The position numbers and the translations under genes were made by a program. A stretch of DNA of 64,000 nucleotides, from the NCBI RefSeq assembly GCF_046348265.1, contig NZ_JAXMEO010000006.1, one strand, 5' to 3'. The notes under the pieces are model-generated. The model saw only the letters and a list, made by a program, of their open reading frames with translations, was not told the DNA's origin and did no database searches. Positions within the stretch are counted from its first letter, which is position 1. Every line of letters starts with the position of its first letter. Source of the stretch: Pelomonas sp937871895 (GTDB taxonomy: Bacteria > Pseudomonadota > Gammaproteobacteria > Burkholderiales > Burkholderiaceae_C). Positions 47,145 to 55,756 of this stretch are shown here, in pieces.

Positions 47145-48152
47145 TCAGGCGCGGAACTGCTCCAGCGCCAGGGACGCGCCGGACAGCGCCGCCAGCGTGT
47201 CGGTGATGACCGCCGTGGGAATCGCCGACATATAGGTGTCGAAGCGTCCTTTGGCGTCAAAGCGCTGGCGAAATTCCGACTGAAAGAACAGCTCGCCCAG
47301 GCGCGGCACGATGCCGCCACCGATGAAGACGCCGCCACGCGCACCCTGGATCAGGGCGACGTTGCCAGCATGGCTGCCGAGCAGCGCGCAGAAGGTCTGG
47401 ACCGTCTGCGCACAGACGCGCGAGCTGCCGTCCAGCGCCTTGCCGACGATGGTTTCGGGCGTGTAGGCCGACACATCCTCGGCATCGCCCAACGCTTCAC
47501 CCACGGAGCGGCACAGCGTGGGCAGGCCGATACCCGACAGGAAACGCTCCGCCGACACGTGGCGGAAGGACTTGCGCGCCACGGCGAGCACCTCGCCCTC
47601 GAAGTCATTGCCCGGCGCCAGGGTGGCATGACCACCCTCACCCGGCAGCGCGAGCCATAGGTCGCGCGTGCGCACGACGCCGCCCACACCCAGGCCGGTG
47701 CCCGGCCCAAGCACGGATAGCACCGTGCCCACCGGCGCATGGCTGGCCGCTACCACTGGGTGATCGGCCGACCAAGAGCGTGCCTGCCCCGCCCCCAGAC
47801 GAGGCAACGACAGCGCCTGCGCTTCGAAATCGTTCAGCAGGATCAGCACGTCCAGCACCAGGGCCTGGGCCACCGCCTTTTGCGAGAAGTCCCAGGCCGC
47901 ATTCGTCAGCACCACGCGGTCGGCCGTGACGGCGGTGGCCACGGCCAGCGCAGCGCTGCGAGGGCGCTCAAACCCCTCGAAGCGAGCCGCCAGACCGTTC
48001 AGGTAGGCCTGAGCAGCTTCCGCCGGGCCAGCATGGCCCTTCACCGACAACACCTCGATGTGCTCCACCGGTGCGCCCAGCGCCTTCACATAGCCAAATC
48101 GGGCGTTGGTGCCCCCGACGTCCGCCACCAGCCAGGGGAAAGGAGCGCTCAT
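47145..48152 (-). CDS. glk: Glucokinase
   Basis: 335 residues. All motifs of the Glk (ROK-related) type are intact: phosphate loop LVADVGGTNARFGYV, ILLNDFEAQALSLPRL with the catalytic aspartate, VLGPGTGLGVGG and GEGGHATLAP, then GGVFIGGGIVPRLGE. It makes glucose-6-phosphate from free glucose. It is divergent from the glucokinase-RpiR fusion and convergent with the MalK-type gene. A HexR-like box and a promoter precede it. Confidence 0.95.
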   Translation of the reverse strand: MSAPFPWLVADVGGTNARFGYVKALGAPVEHIEVLSVKGHAGPAEAAQAYLNGLAARFEGFERPRSAALAVATAVTADRVVLTNAAWDFSQKAVAQALVLDVLILLNDFEAQALSLPRLGAGQARSWSADHPVVAASHAPVGTVLSVLGPGTGLGVGGVVRTRDLWLALPGEGGHATLAPGNDFEGEVLAVARKSFRHVSAERFLSGIGLPTLCRSVGEALGDAEDVSAYTPETIVGKALDGSSRVCAQTVQTFCALLGSHAGNVALIQGARGGVFIGGGIVPRLGELFFQSEFRQRFDAKGRFDTYMSAIPTAVITDTLAALSGASLALEQFRA

Positions 48153-48241
48153 GCCAGAACCTCGGCAAGCCGCCGTGCGGACGTCAACAAGGGAAGGGTA
48201 GCCATGGGTTGATGCCCCAAAGAAATCTTGATGGAATGGGA

Positions 48242-48256
48242 GGTAGTTCGACTACA
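48242..48256 (-). promoter_or_regulatory. HexR-like operator for glk
   Basis: GGTAGT-TCG-ACTACA differs at one position from TGTAGT-N3-ACTACA. It lies 10 bp downstream of a likely glk -10 element, over the transcription start, as expected for a repressor site. Confidence 0.55.
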
Positions 48257-48266
48257 GCCGAGCCGA

Positions 48267-48295
48267 ATATTACCCGGCGACTCTCTCGATTCCAA
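48267..48295 (-). promoter_or_regulatory. Putative glk promoter
   Basis: On the minus strand TTGGAA (48290-48295) and TAATAT (48267-48272), 17 bp apart, about 115 bp upstream of the glk ATG. Confidence 0.45.
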
Positions 48296-48350
48296 GGCTA
48301 CGTCACCCGAATCCACCCCGTTTGCGTGGCGCTCATGAACTCCGGCCGAC

Positions 48351-48365
48351 TGTAGTTGGCTTACA
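48351..48365 (+). promoter_or_regulatory. HexR-like operator for the glucokinase-RpiR gene
   Basis: TGTAGT-TGG-CTTACA, a 15-bp imperfect palindrome of the same form as the boxes at 7675 and 48242. It ends 23 bp before the ATG, suggesting autoregulation by the encoded RpiR domain. Confidence 0.5.
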
Positions 48366-48388
48366 CACCCACCCTGATAGACGACCCC

Positions 48389-50236
48389 ATGGCGCGATTC
48401 GACAGTCCTCGCCTGCTGGCAGACATTGGCAGCAATTTCGTCCGATTCATGCTGGAGTTGCAGCCCGGCGAGTTCGCTCGCGCCTACAGCCGACCCACCG
48501 CCGAATGCCGCGACTTCGCCAGTGCCGTCGAGGCCTATTTGCGCCAGTTGGACGGCACCGATGCGCAGGAGATCCTGCACGCCGGCGTGGCCGTGGCGGG
48601 CAGTGTCGAAGGCGACCTGGTGCGCATGGTCAACCTGCCCTGGCAGTTCTCCATCGAGGAGCTGCGTCAGCGCCTGCGGCTGGACACGCTGCTGGTCATC
48701 AACGACTTCACGGCGCTGGCCATGGCGCTGCCGCGGTTGACCGAGACCGATGTGCGGCAGGTGGGCGGCGGGCTGGCACGAAGGCCGGCCGTGATCGGGC
48801 TGCTGGGCGCGGGCGGTGGCCTGGGCGTCTCGGGCCTGATCCCGACCGGCGAGAGCTGGGTGGCGCTGGGCACCGAAGGCGGCCATGCGGCCTTTGCGCC
48901 GCGCGATGAGCGCGAGGTCGAACTGCTGCGCTACGCCTGGCAACAACATGACCATGTGTCGTTCGAGCGCCTGCTTTCCGGCCCCGGGCTCGAACTCATC
49001 CACGAGGCCTGCTGCGCGCGGCATGGCCTGCCCATCACACCGCGCTCGGCACCGCAGATCTCGCAGCGCGCCCTGCAGGAAGCCGACCCCGTCTGCCTTG
49101 AGAGCCTCGACGTGTTTTGCTCGGTGCTCGGCACGGCGGCCTCCAACCTGGCCGTGAGCCTGGGAGCGCTGGGCGGCATCTACATTGGCGGCAGCGTGGT
49201 GCCTGGTTTGGGCGAGTTCTTCGACCGTTCCAACTTCCGCACCCGCTTCGAGGACAAGGGCCGCCTGAGTGACTACGTCAAGGCCATCCCCACCTTCGTG
49301 ATCCAGGAGGCGCAGTCCACGTTCAAGGGCATTGCCGCCGCCCTGGACGGCCAGCTCAAAGCGCACCGGCAGCCGGTGGGCTCGGCCATCCTCGGGCAGA
49401 TCCGGCGTGCTCGCAGTTCGCTCACGCCGGCCGAGCTGCGCGTGGCCGAGCATGTGCTGGCCCACCCGCGCACCGTGCTGGCCGATCCGATTGCCGAGAT
49501 CGCGCGGGCTGCCAATGTCTCGCAGCCCACGGTGATCCGTTTTTGCCGCTCGCTGGGCTGCGAAGGGCTGTCGGACTTCAAGCTGCGTCTCGCCTCGGGT
49601 CTGACGGCCGCGATCCCGGTGACACACGCCCAGATCAGCCACGAGGACTCGGTGCTGGAGCTGGGGGCCAAGGTGCTGAGCAATACCGCCAGCGCCATCC
49701 TGCAGGTGCGCAACCAGCTCAGCCGCGAGATGACCGAGCGCGCCATCGACGCGCTGCAACAGGCACGTCGCGTGTCCATCTTTGCCTCGGGCCACTACTG
49801 CGTGGTGGCCAAGGACGCCGAGTACAAGTTCCTGCGACTGGGCATCACCTGCGGCGCCTACGTAGAGCCACGCCTGCAACAACTGGCGGCCGAGCTGCTG
49901 GGGCCGGGTGATGTGGCCATCTTGACCTCCGGCGGCGGCCGCGCGCCCGAACTGCTGAATGTGCTGGACCTGGCCCAGGCGCGCGGCGCCAAGGTCATCG
50001 CCATCACGGCCGGTCAGTCACCGCTGGCCAAGCGGGCCGATGCCGCCCTGGTGGTGGACCACCTGGAGGACACCACCACCCACCTGCCCATGGTCAGCCG
50101 CGTGCTGCACCTGCTGATGGTGGACGTGCTGGCGCTGGGCCTGGCCATGCGCGGCCATGCGCCGCTGGCGGCCGAGGACGGCACCACCCCAGTCACCACC
50201 GTGAGCCTCGCCGCCCTCACCGCGCACAGCCGCTGA
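48389..50236 (+). CDS. Glucokinase-like/RpiR-family transcriptional regulator fusion
   Basis: 615 residues from ATG 48389. Residues 1-330 are glucokinase-like; about 335-415 are an RpiR HTH (AELRVAEHVLAHPRTV, NVSQPTVIRFCRSLGCEGLS); about 450-585 are a SIS sugar-phosphate-binding domain (ILTSGGGRAPELLNVLD). Such fusions occur in Burkholderia and relatives. Here the kinase motifs are eroded: the phosphate loop reads LADIGSNFVRF instead of DVGGTNARF, and the ATP loop is GAGGGLG instead of GPGTGLG; the NDFTALAMALPRL aspartate and EGGH remain. It may therefore sense glucose or serve mainly as a HexR-like regulator, with catalysis by the adjacent glk (inference). Confidence 0.9.
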   Translation: MARFDSPRLLADIGSNFVRFMLELQPGEFARAYSRPTAECRDFASAVEAYLRQLDGTDAQEILHAGVAVAGSVEGDLVRMVNLPWQFSIEELRQRLRLDTLLVINDFTALAMALPRLTETDVRQVGGGLARRPAVIGLLGAGGGLGVSGLIPTGESWVALGTEGGHAAFAPRDEREVELLRYAWQQHDHVSFERLLSGPGLELIHEACCARHGLPITPRSAPQISQRALQEADPVCLESLDVFCSVLGTAASNLAVSLGALGGIYIGGSVVPGLGEFFDRSNFRTRFEDKGRLSDYVKAIPTFVIQEAQSTFKGIAAALDGQLKAHRQPVGSAILGQIRRARSSLTPAELRVAEHVLAHPRTVLADPIAEIARAANVSQPTVIRFCRSLGCEGLSDFKLRLASGLTAAIPVTHAQISHEDSVLELGAKVLSNTASAILQVRNQLSREMTERAIDALQQARRVSIFASGHYCVVAKDAEYKFLRLGITCGAYVEPRLQQLAAELLGPGDVAILTSGGGRAPELLNVLDLAQARGAKVIAITAGQSPLAKRADAALVVDHLEDTTTHLPMVSRVLHLLMVDVLALGLAMRGHAPLAAEDGTTPVTTVSLAALTAHSR

Positions 50237-50260
50237 CGCGGCCCTGGCTCGTCAAGCCAT

Positions 50261-52933
50261 TCAGTAGGCCAAGTAGGACGGCGGCACGCCGCCCACAGCG
50301 GCCACCACGCGTTGCAGCACCACGTTGTCGTCCAGCCGCCAGATCTTGATGCGGTGTGCTCCCGGCTGCACACCCTTGAAGTGGGCCGAGAGGCCACGCG
50401 CGTTGCGCATGACGGCCTGATTCCAATTGCGCTGCTCGTCCATGGTGGTGGTGGTGGGGGCCGGGATCTGATGGTCCTGCAGCACCTGAACTTCGCCGTC
50501 GTCGATCGACACGCCGACACGCAGCGTCGCCTTGCCACTGGTGTCGAGGGTGGGCACGAGGATGAGGCGCACCTCGAGGTCGCCGCCCTCGGCCAGGTCC
50601 AGCGCGTAATCCAGGTGCACGCCATCCTGCAGCGTGGTGGCCGCCTGGGCCTGCGGGAAGGCCGTCACGGCGCCCTTCGTGCGACCCAGGTTGGGAATGA
50701 CGCGCCAGGTCAGGCCGCGCCCGCCCTGCGCGGCGGCAAAGTCGGGCGCCTCAAAGATCTTGATGGGGCGCGCAGTGGCCACCTGCGGCAGCGTGCCAAA
50801 TCTCGGTGCGGGTGCCACGCCGCCCTCCACCGGCACGCGTTGCACGGCCGGCATGGTCTGCTTGGGCGGATCGTTCCAGTAGGTGTAGCCGATATGGGTC
50901 TGGGCCATCATGCCGTCCCACTTGCCGCCGTTGAGGCGGTGATAGGCGTCAGTCAGCGCCTCGTCCTGCCGGAACGCGCGCTCGGCCGCGTCGGCAAAAG
51001 CGTTGGCACGCGCATCGCCCTGGGCGCTCAGCAGGCGGTTCCAGGCCACCGAGTAGTAGAGCCGGTAGAGGTTGGCCATCGCGCGGATGGGGTGCGCCAC
51101 CAACTGGAAGAAGGCCGACTGCTGCGCTGGCTGCACCTGGGCCTCGGCGGCCGTCAGTTGCGCCTCCAGGGCTGTCCACTCGTCCACCATCCGACCAAAC
51201 TCGCCGCCATCCAGTACCTCGGGGCCCACGCCGCCGAGCTGGAAGCTGCTGGCATCGATCAGCTCGGGTTTGCGGCGTGCCACGAGCTGGCTGTAGCGCG
51301 TGACGAGCTGGGCCACGGGCTCGGCCAGCCCATCGCCAAAGGCCTGGCGTGCCCAGTGCTGCGGATAGCGGGCCAGCTCGGCCAGCCCCATGCGCTCGGG
51401 GTTCCAGGCCTGCTGCATGAAGAAGCTGAGCGGGAACTCGACCGGCTTGATGTCGCCAACATTGACGATCCACAACGCACGCGCGCCGGCCGCATAGGCC
51501 AGGTCCATCTGCTGCCAGGCCTTCTCGATCTGGTTGGTGTTGAGCCACTTGTAGTTGCGTGGTGCACCCACGTAATCGAAGTGGTAGTACACGCCATAGC
51601 CACCGGGCCGCGTGGCCCCCGGCGCCGGCAGACGGCGGATTTGCCCCCAGTTGTCATCGGCAAACAGCAGGGTCACGTCATCAGGCACCTGCATGCCGTG
51701 GTCGTAATAGTCCTGCACCTCCTTGTAGAGCGCCCAAACCTGCGGCGTGCTGGCGGCAGGCTTGCGCGTCACGTCCTCAAGGATCTTGCGCTGCGCGGCC
51801 ACCACCTGCTCCAGCAAGCCAATGGCCGAGTCCTCGGCCATGGCCTCGTCGCCATCGCCGCGCATGCCAATGGTGACCAGGCTGTCATAGCCTTTGCCAT
51901 CGCCCTTGGACATCATGCGTTCGATGCCGCCGCGCCAGAACTCACGCAGGTTGGCCGCATTGCTGGCGTAGTCCCACTTGCCGCCGGCCGCCGGGCCGGA
52001 CTTGCCGTTGTGCCACTCGTGGTGGGCGCGCATCAGCGGCTCGTGGTGCGAGGTGCCCATCACCACGCCCATGGCATCGGCCAACACCATGTTCTGCGGG
52101 TCGTCCACATTGAAGGCCTTGGGCGGCCACATGGCCGGCCACAGATAGTTGCCCTTCAGGCGCAGCAGCAGTTCAAAGACATGCGCGTACATCTGGGCGT
52201 TGATGCCGCCAAACTTTTTCTTGGCCCAACCAGAGAGGCCTGGGTCTTCGTCGTTGATGAAGAAGCCGCGGTACTTGACCTTGGGTGCGTCCTCGCGCAC
52301 GCCGGGCGCCACAGTCACATCGGTGCGGCGCGTCACGGGCACGTCGGCAAACCAGTGCCAGGGCGACACGCCGATACGCTCAGACAGGTCGTAGGTGCCA
52401 AACACGGCACCGCGCCGGTCTGCGCCGACGATCACGAGCGCGCGCCGCACGCCGGGCCAAGGTTGCTCCAGCACCAGTTGCCGGAAGGCCTCCCAACGCC
52501 CGGTCAGCCGCTCCGCTCCGATCGCCGCGCGCGCCTTGCCGAGTGAGTCAAGCAACTTGGACTGGCCCGCCACGGCGATCAGCACCACATCGCGCCCCGC
52601 TGGCAGTTGAGCCACGGCCTGCACGAGCGGGGCTGGCTGGCCGGAGACACGTTCAAGGTCCGCCGCCAGCGAGCGTGCGACATGCTGCACAGCGGCGTCC
52701 GCTGCCGCATCCACCAGCACTGCTGCCGGCTTGCCCCCCTGCACCAGGGCAACGCCCGCCACTTGGGGCTGAAAGAGCACCTCACCCGGCGTTGCCGCAT
52801 GGGCGGGTAGCAGCCCGACCGCCACCAAGATGCAGGCGGCCCAGCGTCGAAGGATGGGGGCGAGCGTCACTGCGTGCCCACCGGTGGCAGGGCTTGTAAG
52901 GCCGTGGAAGGCGGCAACAGGGAATGGAGTCAT
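50261..52933 (-). CDS. GH115-family glycoside hydrolase (xylan alpha-glucuronidase type)
   Basis: 890 residues. A GTG 21 codons in (52870) gives a neat signal peptide, TLAPILRRWAACILVAVGLL ending at AHA, so that start is possible. GH115 features are VKYRGFFINDEDPGLSGWAK, FELLLRLKGNYLWPAMW, MGVVMGTSHHEPLMRAHHEW, VTIGMRGDGDEAM and DVTLLFADDNWGQIRRLP, with a C-terminal beta-sandwich domain. GH115 enzymes remove (methyl)glucuronic acid from xylan. No xylanase neighbours are present. A LacI-type operator sits in its promoter. Periplasmic or secreted. Confidence 0.92.
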   Translation of the reverse strand: MTPFPVAAFHGLTSPATGGHAVTLAPILRRWAACILVAVGLLPAHAATPGEVLFQPQVAGVALVQGGKPAAVLVDAAADAAVQHVARSLAADLERVSGQPAPLVQAVAQLPAGRDVVLIAVAGQSKLLDSLGKARAAIGAERLTGRWEAFRQLVLEQPWPGVRRALVIVGADRRGAVFGTYDLSERIGVSPWHWFADVPVTRRTDVTVAPGVREDAPKVKYRGFFINDEDPGLSGWAKKKFGGINAQMYAHVFELLLRLKGNYLWPAMWPPKAFNVDDPQNMVLADAMGVVMGTSHHEPLMRAHHEWHNGKSGPAAGGKWDYASNAANLREFWRGGIERMMSKGDGKGYDSLVTIGMRGDGDEAMAEDSAIGLLEQVVAAQRKILEDVTRKPAASTPQVWALYKEVQDYYDHGMQVPDDVTLLFADDNWGQIRRLPAPGATRPGGYGVYYHFDYVGAPRNYKWLNTNQIEKAWQQMDLAYAAGARALWIVNVGDIKPVEFPLSFFMQQAWNPERMGLAELARYPQHWARQAFGDGLAEPVAQLVTRYSQLVARRKPELIDASSFQLGGVGPEVLDGGEFGRMVDEWTALEAQLTAAEAQVQPAQQSAFFQLVAHPIRAMANLYRLYYSVAWNRLLSAQGDARANAFADAAERAFRQDEALTDAYHRLNGGKWDGMMAQTHIGYTYWNDPPKQTMPAVQRVPVEGGVAPAPRFGTLPQVATARPIKIFEAPDFAAAQGGRGLTWRVIPNLGRTKGAVTAFPQAQAATTLQDGVHLDYALDLAEGGDLEVRLILVPTLDTSGKATLRVGVSIDDGEVQVLQDHQIPAPTTTTMDEQRNWNQAVMRNARGLSAHFKGVQPGAHRIKIWRLDDNVVLQRVVAAVGGVPPSYLAY

Positions 52934-52983
52934 GGGGCGGCTGTGGCAGCTGGATGAGGCTGCGTTGACGGTTCAATCTTGAG

Positions 52984-53011
52984 AAAATATGGTAGCGCTA
53001 CCTAATTTCAA
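52984..53011 (-). promoter_or_regulatory. GH115 promoter with XylR-like operator in the spacer
   Basis: On the minus strand TTGAAA (53006-53011) and TATTTT (52984-52989) are 16 bp apart. Between them lies the perfect 12-bp palindrome GGTAGCGCTACC (52991-53002). This is close to the Xanthomonas XylR box TGGTAGCGCTAACA of xylan genes. Confidence 0.6.
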
Positions 53012-53074
53012 AAACCAGGCCGTCACAATGCCGTCCACCTCATCGTCATCCCTGACTTAAGAAGGAAGGCTGCC

Positions 53075-53842
53075 GTGGATTTCGGCCTCGTCAAGACGCT
53101 GGTGCTGATCGTGCTGCTGCCGCCGGTCACACCGATGCTGGTCATCGTGGCTGCGTGGTGCCTGCGTCGTCGCCGGGGTGCTGGCGCGCTCTTTGGCTTG
53201 GGGCTGGCCTTGCTGTGGTTCAGCGCCACCGATGCGGCGGGGCAGTGGCTCACCCAGCAGGTGCTGGCACCGCCTTCCGCCCTGCGGCTGGCCAATCTGC
53301 CACGCGGCCCCAAAACGGCCATCCTGGTGCTGGGTGGCGGCATCCGCAGGCACGTGCCGGAGTACGACGCTGCGGGCCTGCAACCACTGACGCAAGAGCG
53401 GCTGACCTACGGCATCTGGCTGGCCCGGCAGACAGGCGATGCGCTGGCCTTCAGTGGCGGCATTGGCTGGGCGGCGCGGGACCAAACCCTGTCTGAGGCC
53501 GAGGTCGTCAGCCGGGTCGCAAAGGAGCAGTACGGCATTGCTTTGGCTCTGGCGGAGAGCACCTCGCGCGACACGCGTGAAAACGCTCAGAACACCCTGC
53601 CCTTGCTCACCCGCGCGGGGTTCCAGCGCGTCATCCTGGTGACGCATGACCTGCACATGCCGCGCGCCTTGCGGGCCTTCAAGAGCGCCGTCGGCGCGGA
53701 GTCACTCGAGATCGTGCCGGCACCGCTTGGCATGAACGAAAGAGGCTACAACGCCCTGACCGACTGGTGCCCGTCTGATGCGGGCCTGCGCCGCGTGCGC
53801 TACGTCGTGTACGAAGCCCTGGCAAGGCTGACCGGGCGCTGA
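53075..53842 (+). CDS. YdcF/ElyC-family (DUF218) membrane protein
   Basis: 255 residues from GTG 53075, with AAGGAAGG upstream. Two N-terminal helices (about 5-30 and 38-55) precede the DUF218 domain: AILVLGGGIRRH, LSEAEVVSRVAKEQYGI, STSRDTRENAQNTLPLL (Asp and Glu-Asn conserved) and VTHDLHMPRALRAFK. ElyC/SanA relatives affect envelope polysaccharide or peptidoglycan precursors; biochemistry unknown. It is divergent from the GH115 gene, convergent with ubiD. Confidence 0.88.
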   Translation: MDFGLVKTLVLIVLLPPVTPMLVIVAAWCLRRRRGAGALFGLGLALLWFSATDAAGQWLTQQVLAPPSALRLANLPRGPKTAILVLGGGIRRHVPEYDAAGLQPLTQERLTYGIWLARQTGDALAFSGGIGWAARDQTLSEAEVVSRVAKEQYGIALALAESTSRDTRENAQNTLPLLTRAGFQRVILVTHDLHMPRALRAFKSAVGAESLEIVPAPLGMNERGYNALTDWCPSDAGLRRVRYVVYEALARLTGR

Positions 53843-53850
53843 GTCGGGTT

Positions 53851-53891
53851 CAGAAAGAGAAAGCCCCTCCGGGCCGCAGCCGGGAGGGGCG
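53851..53891 (-). terminator. Probable terminator downstream of ubiD
   Basis: GCCCCTCCGG and CCGGGAGGGGC form a stem with one bulge (53863-53890); on the minus strand a T-rich TTTCTCTTTC follows. The rest of 53892-54013 holds a small GC hairpin and no gene. Confidence 0.6.
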
Positions 53892-54013
53892 GGTGGGCAT
53901 GGCCACCACTTGGGGGCTCCAAAGCGTCTGCTTCGGGGCTCCTGGCGCGCAAAGATTGCGCCAGCTGGTTTGCCTGACAGGCCATTGGAGATTAGGTCAG
54001 GCCCGGGCCAACT

Positions 54014-55585
54014 TCAAGGACGATCTTGGGGTGGCGTCTGCCCAAACAGCGTCTCGAACAGCGCATCAGCACGGGCGCGCACCGCGTCAGGCAGATGGAT
54101 CACCCGGCCCCATTCACGCTCGGTCTCGCCAGGCCATTTGTTGGTGGCGTCGAGGCCCATCTTGCCGCCGATGCCGCTCTGAGGCGACGCGAAATCGAGG
54201 TAGTCAATGGGCGTCTGCGACACCAGCGTGGTGTCACGCACCGGGTCCATGCGCGTGGTGATGGCCCAGACCACCTCCTTCCAGTCCCGCACGTCCACAT
54301 CGTCATCCACGACGACGATGAACTTGGTGTACATGAACTGCCGCAGGAAGCTCCAGAGTCCGAACATCACCCGTTTGGCGTGACCGGCATAGGCCTTGCG
54401 GATCGACACCACGGCCATGCGATAGCTGCAGCCCTCGGGCGGCAGATAGAAGTCCACGATCTCGGAAAACTGCTTCTGCAGGATGGGCACGAAGACCTCA
54501 TTGAGCGCCACGCCCAGCACCGCAGGCTCATCGGGAGGCTTGCCGGTGTAAGTCGAGTGGTAGATCGGGTCCTTGCGGTGAGTCAGCCGCGACAGCTCGA
54601 ATACCGGGAACCAATCCTGCTCGTTGTAATAGCCGGTGTGGTCGCCAAAGGGCCCCTCCAGCGCGTGCAGGTAGCCGCCCTTCTCCTTGAGCGGCACGCC
54701 CAGCTCGCTGACGCCCGTGAAGCCCGGCGTGGCCACGGGGATGTGCCCCTCCAGCACGAACTCCGCACTGGCCGGGGCCTGCAACGCCAGTCCGTCGCCC
54801 ACGGCCGTGTCTACCAGCTCAGTGCGCGCGCCGCGCAGCAAGCCGGCAAATTGGTACTCGGACAGGGTGTCCGGCACGGGCGTGACGGCACCGAGGATGG
54901 TGGCCGGGTCGGCCCCCAGCGCGACTGCGATGGGAAATGGCTGCCCGGGCTTGGCCAGTGCAAAGTCGCGAAAGTCCAGCGCCCCACCCCGATGCGCCAG
55001 CCAGCGCATGATGAGTTGGCGTCGCCCGATCAACTGCTGCCGGTAAATGCCGAGGTTCTGCCGGCTGCGCGCCCGGGCACCGCCCTGCGGCCCCCGCGTG
55101 ATGACGAGTCCCCAGGTGATCAGCGGCCCCGCATCGTCCGGCCAGCAGGTCTGGACGGGCAGACGCCGCAGGTCGATGTCCGGACCATCGACGCACACCT
55201 GCTGGCAGGGCGCGGCGCGCACGAGCTTGGGCTTCATGTCCCACACCGCGCGCACCATGTCCAACAGCTTGCCGGCCTCCTTGAGGCCCCGGGGCGGCTC
55301 GGGCTCCTTGAGCCGAGCGAGCAGTTCGCCAATGCCCCGCAACTCTGACACCTGCTCGGCCCCCATGCCCAGCGCCACACGGCGCGGCGTACCAAAGAGG
55401 TTGGCCAGCACCGGGACGTCGTGTCCCGTCGGGTGCTCGAACAGCAGGGCCGGGCCAGCAGCGCGCAACACGCGGTCGCTCAGTGCCGTCATTTCAAGCA
55501 CCGGCGAGACCGGTTCGGCCACGCGCCGCAACTCGCCCTGACGCTCCAGGCCGGCCATGAAATCTCGCAGGTCGCCGTATTTCAT
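54014..55585 (-). CDS. ubiD: UbiD-family decarboxylase
   Basis: 523 residues, starting MKYGDLRDFMAGLERQGELR. UbiD decarboxylates 4-hydroxy-3-polyprenylbenzoate in ubiquinone synthesis with prenylated FMN from UbiX. Conserved blocks include NLGIYRQQLIGRRQLIMRWL, EFVLEGHIPVATPGFTGVSE, GPFGDHTGYYNEQDWFPVFE and VSQTPIDYLDFASPQSGIGGK. Length and sequence favour the ubiquinone enzyme over aromatic-acid paralogues. A GGAG precedes the start. ubiX is not in the window. Confidence 0.95.
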   Translation of the reverse strand: MKYGDLRDFMAGLERQGELRRVAEPVSPVLEMTALSDRVLRAAGPALLFEHPTGHDVPVLANLFGTPRRVALGMGAEQVSELRGIGELLARLKEPEPPRGLKEAGKLLDMVRAVWDMKPKLVRAAPCQQVCVDGPDIDLRRLPVQTCWPDDAGPLITWGLVITRGPQGGARARSRQNLGIYRQQLIGRRQLIMRWLAHRGGALDFRDFALAKPGQPFPIAVALGADPATILGAVTPVPDTLSEYQFAGLLRGARTELVDTAVGDGLALQAPASAEFVLEGHIPVATPGFTGVSELGVPLKEKGGYLHALEGPFGDHTGYYNEQDWFPVFELSRLTHRKDPIYHSTYTGKPPDEPAVLGVALNEVFVPILQKQFSEIVDFYLPPEGCSYRMAVVSIRKAYAGHAKRVMFGLWSFLRQFMYTKFIVVVDDDVDVRDWKEVVWAITTRMDPVRDTTLVSQTPIDYLDFASPQSGIGGKMGLDATNKWPGETEREWGRVIHLPDAVRARADALFETLFGQTPPQDRP

Positions 55586-55620
55586 ATAACTCCAAATAAT
55601 TTAAGACCGATCTCTCTAGC

Positions 55621-55648
55621 TTGACTGGTTATTGTTGGCACCTAGAAT
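55621..55648 (+). promoter_or_regulatory. Promoter of the lytic transglycosylase gene
   Basis: TTGACT (55621-55626) and TAGAAT (55643-55648) with a 16-bp spacer, about 110 bp upstream of the ATG. Confidence 0.65.
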
Positions 55649-55756
55649 CTCGGCCTATTCGGGTTTTCATGAGGTGGCTTCCAGCCTCGCTCCCCGCAGC
55701 GCTCGTCAGCCATGACGAGCTCAAGACGGGCATTATGGGGACCCGATCCGTGATCC

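Noticed and set aside
50312..52546. 744-codon plus-strand frame
   Set aside because: Antisense to the GH115 gene; no motif and His/Val/Gly-biased composition.
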